A stretch of DNA of 41,636 nt from CAMTWZ01 sp041749075 (GTDB taxonomy: Bacteria > Bacteroidota > Rhodothermia > Balneolales > HLUCCA01): assembly GCA_041749075.1 (NCBI GenBank), contig JBGTBY010000032.1:1-41636 (forward strand). The letters are read 5' to 3'. The first letter of the stretch is position 1; each line of letters starts with the position of its first letter. Shown piece by piece: positions 1-7,816 of this stretch. The position numbers were made by a program, and so were the translations under genes. The notes beneath the pieces are model-generated. The model saw only the letters and a program-made list of their open reading frames with translations. It was not told the DNA's origin and did not search any database.

Positions 1-131
1 AACAGATCTATCTGGCCACGATCAATGCTCAGACCAAATGGTCTGGATCCATATTCGGCTGGTCGGCAATCCGAAGGGACCTGTATGCTTATTTTGAAGA
101 CCGGCTCTTAAAAGATGACACAGTTAATTGA
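1..131 (+). CDS. C-terminal end of an unrecognised protein (5'-truncated by window edge)
   Basis: Reading from base 3 gives 42 residues ending at TGA 129-131, with a natural-looking composition (ends ...AYFEDRLLKDDTVN). The other two forward frames close earlier and look less protein-like. The start lies outside the window. No family is recognised from this tail. A palindromic repeat begins 12 bases after the stop, as happens after other genes here. That this is a real gene end is an inference from composition and context. Confidence 0.45.
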   Translation, partial: QIYLATINAQTKWSGSIFGWSAIRRDLYAYFEDRLLKDDTVN

Positions 132-142
132 AGACTCCCTAG

Positions 143-177
143 GGGTCGATGGTATCGACCCGATTGGATATCGACCC
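143..177. repeat. Palindromic repeat, copy 1, plus an extra half-site
   Basis: GGGTCGAT-GGT-ATCGACCC occupies 143-161: perfect 8-base arms around a 3-base centre. A further half-site ATCGACCC follows at 170-177. It sits just after the stop codon at 129-131. It belongs to a five-copy family in this window whose arms are constant and whose centre triplet differs in each copy. Confidence 0.85.
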
Positions 178-209
178 ATGCTTCGCACCCCAAATGGATG
201 TCGTGACAC

Positions 210-228
210 GGGTCGATGCGATCGACCC
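210..228. repeat. Palindromic repeat, copy 2
   Basis: GGGTCGAT-GCG-ATCGACCC, same arms as copy 1 with a different centre. It lies 23 bases before the preferred start codon of the DUF1801 gene, so this copy could act as an operator or leader hairpin. It may also simply be an interspersed repeat. Confidence 0.85.
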
Positions 229-251
229 CTACAATCAATATATTCCTTCCC

Positions 252-887
252 ATGAATCCTAAAGTAGACAACTACCTCATCGACGGATGCATGCGGTGCG
301 ATTTCGGGGCCACGCCTCGATGCAAGGTACACCGATGGAGAGCCGAGCTCGACACCCTTCGGCAACTCGTTCTGGCCAGCGGACTCACCGAAGAAATCAA
401 ATGGGGCGTCCCCGTGTACACGCACAATGGGAAAAATGTGGTGACCGTCAGCGCTTTGAGAGAAAGCTGTATGATCGGATTTTTCAAAGGCGTGTTGATG
501 TCGGATCCGCACAACATCCTGCAACAGCAAGCCAACATTCAGCAAAGCCGGGTGATTTTCTTCACATCGATGGAGGATGTGATGAAGGTGGAAGATCTGC
601 TCCCATCCTACATCCGCGAAGCGATTGCCGTCGAAGAAAGCGGAGCGAAGTTTGAGTATGTGAAGAATCCGGAGCCGGTACCGGATGAACTGCTTCAAGC
701 CTTCGAAGACGATCCCGTGTTTGAGCGGGCGTTCTACGCCTTGACACCCGGACGCCAGCGCGGCTACATCATCCATATCTCCTCATCTCCGAAAACGCAG
801 ACCCGCCTCGAGCGCATCGAAAAAAGCAAGCAACCGATTTTTAATGGGGTTGGGCTGAATGATAAGTATAAGAGTAGGGGTCGATAG
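252..887 (+). CDS. DUF1801 / YdeI-type protein
   Basis: This is a soluble protein of about 211 residues. The first two thirds match the DUF1801 (YdhG-like, SufE-unrelated) fold: an N-terminal helix, then a 'EIKWGVPVYTHNGKNV' stretch and 'MIGFFKGVLM', as in proteins annotated YdeI/OmpD-associated. The last third (ALTPGRQRGYIIHI...) is the conserved YdeI C-terminal helix region with the usual 'R..RG...I..A/S...TR..RI' pattern. The cellular role of the family is poorly known. I start it at ATG 252 (MNPKVDNYL), because an in-frame ATG at 216 would begin inside palindrome copy 2. The last codons and the stop TAG (885-887) lie inside palindrome copy 3, so the repeat supplies the C-terminus. Confidence 0.8.
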   Translation: MNPKVDNYLIDGCMRCDFGATPRCKVHRWRAELDTLRQLVLASGLTEEIKWGVPVYTHNGKNVVTVSALRESCMIGFFKGVLMSDPHNILQQQANIQQSRVIFFTSMEDVMKVEDLLPSYIREAIAVEESGAKFEYVKNPEPVPDELLQAFEDDPVFERAFYALTPGRQRGYIIHISSSPKTQTRLERIEKSKQPIFNGVGLNDKYKSRGR

Positions 888-896
888 AATCGACCC
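878..896. repeat. Palindromic repeat, copy 3 (contains a stop codon)
   Basis: GGGTCGAT-AGA-ATCGACCC. The TAG formed by the last T of the left arm and the centre AG is the stop codon of the DUF1801 gene, so the repeat overlaps the gene end. Confidence 0.85.
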
Positions 897-930
897 GATG
901 ATGAAACGATGAAGCGATGAAATGATGAAG
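897..930. repeat. Low-complexity GATGAA-type tandem tract
   Basis: Short imperfect repeats of GATGA(A) fill the gap between palindrome copies 3 and 4 (gatgatgaaacgatgaagc and onward). This gives the convergent gene pair a purely repetitive spacer. Confidence 0.6.
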
Positions 931-933
931 TAG

Positions 934-952
934 GGGTCGATAGCATCGACCC
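934..952. repeat. Palindromic repeat, copy 4
   Basis: GGGTCGAT-AGC-ATCGACCC followed by TA. The reverse-strand stop codon of the ion-channel gene (952-954) begins on its last base, so this copy abuts a gene 3' end, as copies 3 and 5 do. Confidence 0.85.
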
Positions 953-1716
953 TAAGGACACCGATCTCGCTCCATCATCCTCCTCAACGCAATAATCTCC
1001 TCTTTCAGCTCGGTAATATCTTGCGCGCCCACAATCGGAGCGTCTTTTTCTTCCGCATCCCGACCAATGAAATAGGTGGCGAAGGTGGCCGTGACATATC
1101 CGAAAATGCTGTACCCGAAAATGGCGATCAAGAATCCGAGTCCGCGGCCTTCGGGCGATAGCGGATGAAAGCCGTTGTCGGATGTGATCAAGCGCATGGC
1201 GGTCCACCACAGCGCCAACCCATAACTCGTGAAACCGGGATTCGGATTTTCAAGCGCATACATGCCAGCGGCTCCGGCGATGGTCACAATCAAGGTGATC
1301 ATCATCACATAGCCGAAAGCGCGGCGTTGCATCGCTTTTCCAGCGCTTTTGATGCCTCTGTTGAGCGAAGCGACGATCCGTACAAGTCGGATTCCGCGAA
1401 AGGCCCGCAGATATCGGGTAAATCTTAACAACCGGAAGATCCGAACCGCGGGAATGAATAAAGAAATGGCAGTGAGCCAATTCCGTTTTAGATAGGGTAG
1501 TTTTTCCGGAGCGAGGGAAAATGTAATGATGAAATCCACGATGAAGATTCCCCAAATGCCCAGACTCACATACTCCAAAATGATGTGGATGCCCCAGATC
1601 AATTCAATCACCAGCAAGACGAGCCAGACAAATCCCAAAAAGATCATCGGTCCTTCTATTACTCGCTGAACCGTTTTCAGTAACTGATTGCGTTCATTGG
1701 CGATGGCGTTTTTCAT
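952..1716 (-). CDS. Voltage-gated ion channel superfamily protein with unusual pore
   Basis: This inner-membrane protein of 254 residues has the layout of a six-helix voltage-gated channel subunit. S1 (about 20-43) and S2 (about 46-69) are hydrophobic. The S4-like segment (about 90-112) has arginines at every third position (VRIFRLLRFTRYLRAFRGIR). S5 is about 135-156, then a pore loop, then S6 (about 192-217). A short C-terminal coiled coil (ITELKEEIIALRRMMERD) could drive tetramerisation. The pore loop reads WWTAMRLITSDNGFHPLSP and lacks the potassium filter TVGYG, so ion selectivity cannot be assigned. The gene converges on the DUF1801 gene, separated only by repeats. Confidence 0.8.
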   Translation of the reverse strand: MKNAIANERNQLLKTVQRVIEGPMIFLGFVWLVLLVIELIWGIHIILEYVSLGIWGIFIVDFIITFSLAPEKLPYLKRNWLTAISLFIPAVRIFRLLRFTRYLRAFRGIRLVRIVASLNRGIKSAGKAMQRRAFGYVMMITLIVTIAGAAGMYALENPNPGFTSYGLALWWTAMRLITSDNGFHPLSPEGRGLGFLIAIFGYSIFGYVTATFATYFIGRDAEEKDAPIVGAQDITELKEEIIALRRMMERDRCP

Positions 1717-1794
1717 AGGTTCACAACGTACATTTCGTATACCGATTATGATTAATATGATGAATAGAACAAATAGAAAGAGGTTGTAAGAATT

Positions 1795-3093
1795 TTGACC
1801 ACAAAAAAATGGCTGTTTTATTGGAAAGAAATCACCTCCACATTTTGGTTTCTGCCGGTCCTCATCATTGCGTTTTCGGTCGTATTGGCACTCGGTCTCG
1901 TATCGTTGGATAATTCCGTTACCATCTCACACCAAGGATGGGTTCGATTTTTTCTGGTCAATAGTGCGGATTCCGCTCGAAGCATGTTGTCGACCATTTC
2001 AGGAGGCATGATCGGGGTGGCGGGAACGGTGTTTTCGGTCACTTTGGTGGCATTGACGCTCGCATCCTCCCAATTGGGTCCTCGGCTGATCAAGAATTTC
2101 ATGTATGTGAGGCTCAATCAAGTGGTGCTGGGGTCGTATGTCTCCACATACTTGTATTGTTTGCTGGTGTTGAATGCCATCCGCGACAACGATGGATACA
2201 ACTTCATCCCGTCCATCTCCATATTGGTTGTGCTCATAATCACGGTCGGGAACATCATCCTGTTGATTCTTTTCATCCATCAAATATCCGTGAGTATTCA
2301 AGCGGACCGGGTGATTTCTGACATCTCCGATTTCATCTCGAAGCAGGTGGAAACGCTGTTTCCGGAAAAAATGGGGGATGGGGATGATGAAAATGTGATG
2401 GATGAAACCGCTGAACTGTCGGCCTACTCGAACCAGATCCCTATAAAATCCCTCAATAACGGGTATCTGCAATACATCGACCATGTGGTGCTAATCGAAG
2501 AGGTTGCCAAACAGAAATCGTTGTTAAAGATCCATCCCCGACCCGGCAGTTTTATCGTGGAAGGAAGCGAGATCGGAATGTTGTATTCGAACGCGGAGGT
2601 GAACGATGATTCGCTGAAAAAATTGGTCAAACAATTTGTCATCGGAAAGACGAAAACTCCGCAACAGGATTTGGAATATTCCATCCATCAAATGGTTGAA
2701 ATCGCGGTACGGGCACTGTCGCCGGGGGTGAATGATCCGTACACGGCCATCACCTGCATCGACCATCTGTCGGCCACGATGTGTTACCTGGCGCAAGCGA
2801 AATTTCCTTCAGCCCATCGATTCGACAAAGACGGCAACACCCGATTGATCGCCAATATCGTTGAATTCGGAGGGGTGATGGATGCGGCCTTCAATCAGAT
2901 CCGGCAATTTGCGGGTGGGAGTCCGGCTGTGATGATCCGACTGATGGATGCGATGAATACGATTCGAAACTTCACAACCAAAGAACATCATATAAAAGCC
3001 GTGCTTAAGCATGCCGACATGGTGATGTCGTTGGGTAAGGAAACCATCACTGAACCGAATGATCTGAATGATTTGAGGGAGAGGGTGGTTTGA
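1795..3093 (+). CDS. DUF2254 family membrane protein
   Basis: This protein of 432 residues has the DUF2254 layout: an N-terminal membrane helix (about 16-37), the conserved segment 'SARSMLSTISGGMIGVAGTVFSVTLVALTLASSQLGPR' at about 61-97, then two more membrane spans (about 110-128 and 140-163). A long soluble C-terminal part contains 'AVRALSPGVNDPYTAITCIDHL', a family hallmark. Function is unknown. Translation appears to start at TTG 1795 (TTGACCACAAAAAAATGG), preceded by an AAAGAGG box. No in-frame ATG would keep the first helix. It is divergent from the channel gene and probably monocistronic. Confidence 0.85.
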   Translation: MTTKKWLFYWKEITSTFWFLPVLIIAFSVVLALGLVSLDNSVTISHQGWVRFFLVNSADSARSMLSTISGGMIGVAGTVFSVTLVALTLASSQLGPRLIKNFMYVRLNQVVLGSYVSTYLYCLLVLNAIRDNDGYNFIPSISILVVLIITVGNIILLILFIHQISVSIQADRVISDISDFISKQVETLFPEKMGDGDDENVMDETAELSAYSNQIPIKSLNNGYLQYIDHVVLIEEVAKQKSLLKIHPRPGSFIVEGSEIGMLYSNAEVNDDSLKKLVKQFVIGKTKTPQQDLEYSIHQMVEIAVRALSPGVNDPYTAITCIDHLSATMCYLAQAKFPSAHRFDKDGNTRLIANIVEFGGVMDAAFNQIRQFAGGSPAVMIRLMDAMNTIRNFTTKEHHIKAVLKHADMVMSLGKETITEPNDLNDLRERVV

Positions 3094-3135
3094 GAATACA
3101 TGTTTTGATACTTTGCAATGCACCATTCGCGCGCC

Positions 3136-3246
3136 ATGTCCAACCTCATTATATGGAATGTCATCACCCTCGATGGGGATGTGCTACTCTTTCCTCTGGT
3201 TGTTTGGGGAGATGAGCTCGAAGCGTTGAGGTATGGGAAGACGTAA
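3136..3246 (+). pseudogene. Remnant of a dihydrofolate-reductase-like (RibD C-terminal domain) gene
   Basis: A 36-codon frame starts MSNLIIWNVITLDG, the typical opening of the small RibD_C/DHFR-like reductases. It then jumps to VVWGDELEALRYG, which resembles the segment (..VWGDELE..) normally found some 20 residues further on. It ends at a stop that overlaps the next gene. The intervening segment and the whole rest of the enzyme are missing. I read it as a deletion remnant. A chance small frame is possible, since only about 25 residues match by eye. Confidence 0.4.
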
Positions 3247-4039
3247 CCTCGAAATCCTCCTTCACAGCCTGTTCTGGGTGTTCATCTTCTCCGCGGTGAA
3301 TGTGGAGTGGCAGCAGAATTGGTTCGATCCATCCATCCGGCCCAACACACCGTCCCCGCTTTCGGTCGTGATGTTCCCGTTTCTGTTCTATGCGCACGCT
3401 TATTGGGCTTTGCCCGCGTTTTTGGTTTCGCGGAAATGGGTTCAATACGGATTTCGTCTGATGCTCATGTTCCTCGTTCCGGAACTCATCCGTCTTCTGT
3501 TTTATCAGATCGCATTCGACAGACCCTATCATATTGAATTGACCAGCCGCGACAGTTTTCTGTTCGGAAGCCTGAATACGGTCTGGTTGGCGTTCATCGT
3601 GTCGTTCATCTACCGATTGGCGAAAGACCGATTCGAACTGAAAATGTCCGCTCAGACAATGTTGGATGAAACCGACGCGAAGCAGATCGGCGATAAGTTG
3701 GAAAGGTTGATGCAGGATGAGAAGCCATTTTTGAATAAAGAATTGGATTTGGACGGACTCGCCTCGCTGCTCACCATCACCGACAAAAAACTGTCGACCT
3801 TGCTCAATCAACACATCAAGATCGGTTTCTCGGATTATGTGAACGAGTATCGTGTGCGGCATTTCATTGAGCAGGTGGAGGCAGGACAATTGACACATCT
3901 GAGTGTCGCGGGATTGGCGGACCAATGCGGATTCTCCTCCAAAACCACATTTTACCGCGCCTTCAAGAAGGTGATGGGATGTACACCGAGCGAGTTTGTG
4001 GTGTCAAATCATCTTTTGGAACCCATCGCGCAGGCATAA
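3233..4039 (+). CDS. Membrane-anchored AraC-family transcriptional regulator
   Basis: In 268 residues there are about four N-terminal membrane helices (about 8-24, 45-65, 73-93, 103-125), a linker, and a C-terminal AraC/XylS DNA-binding domain (about 165-262). The second helix-turn-helix carries the signature 'SVAGLADQCGFSSKTTFYRAFKKVMGCTPSEF'. This is the Bacteroidota type in which a small membrane sensor replaces the sugar-binding domain. The gene lies 19 bases upstream of an ABC ATPase gene and its permease. Control of that transporter is therefore the simplest inference. Its start overlaps the DHFR-like remnant. A GAGG lies very close to the ATG. Confidence 0.85.
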   Translation: MGRRNLEILLHSLFWVFIFSAVNVEWQQNWFDPSIRPNTPSPLSVVMFPFLFYAHAYWALPAFLVSRKWVQYGFRLMLMFLVPELIRLLFYQIAFDRPYHIELTSRDSFLFGSLNTVWLAFIVSFIYRLAKDRFELKMSAQTMLDETDAKQIGDKLERLMQDEKPFLNKELDLDGLASLLTITDKKLSTLLNQHIKIGFSDYVNEYRVRHFIEQVEAGQLTHLSVAGLADQCGFSSKTTFYRAFKKVMGCTPSEFVVSNHLLEPIAQA

Positions 4040-4058
4040 GGCCGGTCGTCGCCCTATC

Positions 4059-4790
4059 ATGGCTCACCATATGAGCCTGCACATCCAAAACATCACAAAA
4101 CGCTACTCGAATGGCGTCGTCGCGATAGACAACCTGTCGATAGACATCGGCCTCGGCATGTTCGGCCTGTTGGGTCCGAACGGCGCCGGCAAATCGACCT
4201 TGATGCGAATTCTCGCGACGTTGCAAGTCCCCGATTCCGGTTCCATCACCTTTCATGGAATCAATGTCGTGAAACACCCCGATGCCATTCGACGCCAATT
4301 GGGATATTTGCCCCAATCCTTCGGCGTGTATCCGAACGAAAGCGCAAGATCACTTCTGAATTATATGGCGGTGCTGAAGGGGCTCTCGTCCAAAACCAAG
4401 AGAATCCGAATGGTGGATGAGGTCCTTGCGAAAACCAACCTGACGGAGGACCAGCATCACCATGTGAGCGACTTTTCCGGTGGAATGAAGCAACGATTCG
4501 GCATCGCGCAACTGCTGTTGAATCAGCCCAAGCTCATCATCGTGGATGAACCCACATCCGGACTCGATCCGTCCGAGCGCAAACGATTTCTGCATGTGCT
4601 ACGCGCCATCGGGACCGAAAACACCGTGATTTTTTCCACACATATCGTGGAGGATGTCAGCGAATGTTGCAACGACATGGCCATTTTGAACCATGGGAAA
4701 ATCATGTTGCATCAAACACCGGAAAACGCCAAGTCAGACCTCGGTGGTACGCTCGAAGATGTGTACTTCCACATCATGGCGGAAGGCTGA
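4059..4790 (+). CDS. ABC transporter ATP-binding protein
   Basis: This is a cytoplasmic ATPase subunit of about 243 residues. It has Walker A GPNGAGKST (39-47), the Q-loop region 'LGYLPQSFGVYPNESARSLLNYMA', the ABC signature 'FSGGMKQRFGIAQLLL', Walker B 'LIIVDEPTSGLD' and the switch histidine in 'VIFSTHIVEDV'. It resembles ATPases that pair with ABC-2 permeases. Two starts are plausible, ATG 4059 and ATG 4071 (MSLHIQNITKRY), and neither has a clear ribosome-binding site. It is followed after 3 bases by the permease/peptidase gene, so the two surely act together. Confidence 0.9.
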   Translation: MAHHMSLHIQNITKRYSNGVVAIDNLSIDIGLGMFGLLGPNGAGKSTLMRILATLQVPDSGSITFHGINVVKHPDAIRRQLGYLPQSFGVYPNESARSLLNYMAVLKGLSSKTKRIRMVDEVLAKTNLTEDQHHHVSDFSGGMKQRFGIAQLLLNQPKLIIVDEPTSGLDPSERKRFLHVLRAIGTENTVIFSTHIVEDVSECCNDMAILNHGKIMLHQTPENAKSDLGGTLEDVYFHIMAEG

Positions 4791-4793
4791 TCC

Positions 4794-7724
4794 ATGTTTT
4801 GGGCCATTTACCGACACGAGATCGTCTCCTGGCTGAAAACTCCAGGATTCTATGTGATGTTGGCCTCCTACTTCCTGCTTCCGTTGGTGCTATTCATCGG
4901 AACCGCAGAATCAAATCCCATCCAATCTCCCTATCAAATCCACACATTTCTGCTTTATGTCGGAAAACTTCTTCTATTCCTGATTCCGGTCTTTTTCGGT
5001 ACCGTCATTCATAAGGATTTTCGCCACGAGGCCTATGTTCTGTTGTACTCCTATCCCATCCATAAAGGCGTTTATCTCATTGGGAAATGTGTGAGCGCAA
5101 TCACTCTTGTGATGCTTATTTCCGGAATGCCATTCCTTGCTTGCATTGCGGGAAATAGTCTGATGGGGATGGACACGAATCTGCCTTCCTATGCCTTCAC
5201 CTATTCGTCGATCCTGATCCCAAATCTTCTGGTATTTGGACTGATGGTGTTCGGCCTCGTCGCGGTTTCCCGAAACATTTATGCCGGGTTCATCCTCGTC
5301 CTTCTGTTGCTCATGATTCAATCCATGGCCGATCCTTTGGGCGAACTCGCATCATTGGAGCAGACGAGGGAATGGTCCTTTGCCGAAAAAAATGGCACAC
5401 CGCTTCTACTCACTGAAGGACTGCTATTGAATCGACTGCTATGGATGCTGATCGCTTCGGGTGCCGGAATCGTCGCATATTCTTTGTTTTCCCTGAGCCA
5501 GTTCGGATGGAAATTTCACGTCGTTCAGCCACGTCGGACGCGAAAAAGACGATTTGAATCCGTGATGTCGGGATCGCAATTAAGCATGTTGGTGCGCTCA
5601 GAAGTGAGTTTTATTCTGCGCCACTGGCTTTTCCAGCTTTTTTGTGTGATGGGAATTCTGCTGTTTGGGTTCATGCTGAACCGAGTCCTGCACACGAATG
5701 ACGTGGTGATGCTTCCGCTCACGCGCCTGATCCTGCACATTCCAGCGTTCTTTTATAATCAGTTGATCGTGATGGCCACGTTCGTCTTTTCGGGAATGAT
5801 CGTGCTCCGCGCCAGCGATTCACAGATGGAACCGCTCATCAACAGCACGTCCATGCCAACATGGGTCTGGGTCGCATCAAAAGCGTTCAGTCTTGTGCTG
5901 ATGCAAGCCGTGCTGCTGTTTCTGCTGATGGCGACTGGCATCAGCCTTCAGCTTTGGAACAACTATCCTCACCTGGATCTGGCGCAGTATATGACGACGC
6001 TCTTCCTGTTTCATGCGCCGGTATTGGCGGTATGGGGATGTTTGTCGGTTGCCGTCTTCAGCCTGATGCGACATCTGTATGCCGGACTCTTCTTCCTTCT
6101 GTTGGCCTGGTTGGCGCAATACAGCTACGAGCTCATCGGCATCACGACCAAGCTGCTTCAATTCAACACCTATCCGATACTGGTGTTTAGTGAGTTGAAC
6201 GGGTTCGGACATGACGCATTCGGACGATGGGTGATGCAAAGCTATTGGCTCGTTTGGGGACTCATCCTCCTATTCATCACCGTTTTCCTGTCCGAACGCA
6301 ATCAACGATCCAAGATTCAATTGATAGGATTCGGAGGCTTGGTCATCGGGCTGTCGGCGTTGTCGTTGTTCATCCACATCGAAGAATCGAAGATCATCAC
6401 CTTTGATGAAAATCGGCAGAACTACCCCCATTTGAACGACATCCCTCAGCCTCGAATCATCTCCGTTTCCATCACGATGGACCTGTTTCCGGAAGAGCAA
6501 CGATTCTCCGCAAATGGGCAATATGTGTTGGTGAACACATCCCGACAAGCGATCGACACATTGATGATCAAAAGCGGATTTGATGAAGTGACGCAAGTCG
6601 ACCTGAATGCCGCGAACGCCATCGTGGATTCCATTCCAGAATGGATGGTGACCCTTCATGTGTTGGAAAAGTCACTAGAACCAGGCGACTCATTGCGGAT
6701 GTCGTTTTCGATTCAGAACCAGCCCAATTCCTTATTTCAGAGGAATTCAGGTGTCCTGGAAAGCGGAACCTTTTTGTCGCACGACATCCTTCCAAGAATC
6801 GGATTTCCACAGGAGTCGGCACATTCCGAAAACCATTACTTCGCTTGGGACAGTGATCGGGTGGATGCGAACATCACCATCAGCACATCAGAAAACCAAG
6901 TAGCATTTTCTACTGGATCGATGGTAAGGCAATGGTCCGAAAATGGGCGACAGTTCTCGGAATACCGATCCGCAGAACCCATCAAATTCAATTTCTTCTT
7001 TTTGTCGGGGCGGTTTGAGGCACGTCGCGATCGATGGAATGAGATACCCATCACCGTCTATCATCATCCGAGCCATACACAGAATCTTGAGGACATCGTG
7101 GATGGGGTGAAGGCGGTGCTTGAGCTGAACGGTCGTTTGTTTGGGGAACTTCCGCAAGAGGAAATAAGAGTCATCGAATTTCCTCTGTCAGAAGGCTCCC
7201 ATGCCACCTTGAAATCGAACATGATTCTGATATCGGAATCGGTATTCGGTGTGAATACGCGCTATTCCGGAAAACTCAACATGCCGTTTTATGTGGCGGC
7301 GCATGAGATGACGCATCATTGGTTCGGGAATCGTTTGCTGCCGGCCGATGCGAAAGGCGCGGTATTCTTGACGGAAAGCCTCACCGAATATTTGACGTCG
7401 ACCGTATTCGATCCGGATTTCCTGCGCGTTCAGCAACAGAGATACATCCGAGGTCGGGCCAACGCATCGGGTGAGGAACCACCCTTGTATTTGGTGGAAG
7501 CGGGCCAAGAACATGTTTCCTATGGGAAAGGGGCCGTGGTGTTGAATGCGATTGCCGAGGAGATGGGTCGGGACGCGTTCGAACGTTTTTTATCTGAGTT
7601 TTTCGACAAATATCATGGCACGGATCGCTACCCGACATCGCTTGATTTCATCGAGATGTTGAAGGAGCATGTGCCGGAGCGGATGTGGAAACGAGTTCAG
7701 AATTTGTTGATGGAACCTATCTGA
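4794..7724 (+). CDS. ABC-2 type permease fused to M1-family metallopeptidase
   Basis: This protein of 976 residues contains two ABC-2 membrane modules. The first is about residues 15-240 and the second about 265-510. A last helix (about 515-535) leads to a large extracytoplasmic part ending in an M1 aminopeptidase-like domain. The zinc site is visible: HEMTH at 837-841 followed by W/FGN, and a glutamate in LTES at about 861. That spacing is one residue longer than in classical M1 enzymes but usual in permease-fused members. Known fusions are often near 1,150-1,200 residues, so this is a short form. The natural substrate is unknown. It partners with the ATPase just upstream, and the AraC-type regulator may control the pair. 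Confidence 0.85.
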   Translation: MFWAIYRHEIVSWLKTPGFYVMLASYFLLPLVLFIGTAESNPIQSPYQIHTFLLYVGKLLLFLIPVFFGTVIHKDFRHEAYVLLYSYPIHKGVYLIGKCVSAITLVMLISGMPFLACIAGNSLMGMDTNLPSYAFTYSSILIPNLLVFGLMVFGLVAVSRNIYAGFILVLLLLMIQSMADPLGELASLEQTREWSFAEKNGTPLLLTEGLLLNRLLWMLIASGAGIVAYSLFSLSQFGWKFHVVQPRRTRKRRFESVMSGSQLSMLVRSEVSFILRHWLFQLFCVMGILLFGFMLNRVLHTNDVVMLPLTRLILHIPAFFYNQLIVMATFVFSGMIVLRASDSQMEPLINSTSMPTWVWVASKAFSLVLMQAVLLFLLMATGISLQLWNNYPHLDLAQYMTTLFLFHAPVLAVWGCLSVAVFSLMRHLYAGLFFLLLAWLAQYSYELIGITTKLLQFNTYPILVFSELNGFGHDAFGRWVMQSYWLVWGLILLFITVFLSERNQRSKIQLIGFGGLVIGLSALSLFIHIEESKIITFDENRQNYPHLNDIPQPRIISVSITMDLFPEEQRFSANGQYVLVNTSRQAIDTLMIKSGFDEVTQVDLNAANAIVDSIPEWMVTLHVLEKSLEPGDSLRMSFSIQNQPNSLFQRNSGVLESGTFLSHDILPRIGFPQESAHSENHYFAWDSDRVDANITISTSENQVAFSTGSMVRQWSENGRQFSEYRSAEPIKFNFFFLSGRFEARRDRWNEIPITVYHHPSHTQNLEDIVDGVKAVLELNGRLFGELPQEEIRVIEFPLSEGSHATLKSNMILISESVFGVNTRYSGKLNMPFYVAAHEMTHHWFGNRLLPADAKGAVFLTESLTEYLTSTVFDPDFLRVQQQRYIRGRANASGEEPPLYLVEAGQEHVSYGKGAVVLNAIAEEMGRDAFERFLSEFFDKYHGTDRYPTSLDFIEMLKEHVPERMWKRVQNLLMEPI

Positions 7725-7755
7725 TAACGACCTGAAGCACGTCTTCAACCTGTAA

Positions 7756-7816
7756 TGCGGTGAATAGGCGTCCTAATCACCGCAAATATGCGGTAATTAT
7801 TTGTATATTTACCGCA
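7756..7816. promoter_or_regulatory. Four-half-site operator overlapping the fic start codon
   Basis: Two consecutive inverted repeats are present: TGCGGTGA (7756-7763) with TCACCGCA (7777-7784), and TGCGGTAA (7789-7796) with TTACCGCA (7809-7816). The inner pair also forms ACCGCA-AATA-TGCGGT. The last half-site includes the A of the fic ATG. The arrangement looks like tandem binding sites for a dimeric repressor covering the promoter and start. Autoregulation by the winged-helix C-terminus of the Fic protein is a plausible inference. Confidence 0.7.

Noticed and set aside
108..776. Reverse open frame of 222 codons opposite the DUF1801 gene
   Set aside because: The forward DUF1801/YdeI pattern is clear, and the reverse frame crosses two palindromes.
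143..952. Regularly recurring palindromes as a possible CRISPR array
   Set aside because: Repeats are only 19 bases. Spacings are about 50, 650 and 40 bases and one interval is a gene. No leader or cas genes are present.
3164..3925. Reverse open frame of 253 codons opposite the AraC-type regulator
   Set aside because: The regulator shows an intact AraC signature and membrane helices. The antisense product is low in hydrophobic patterning and unrecognisable.
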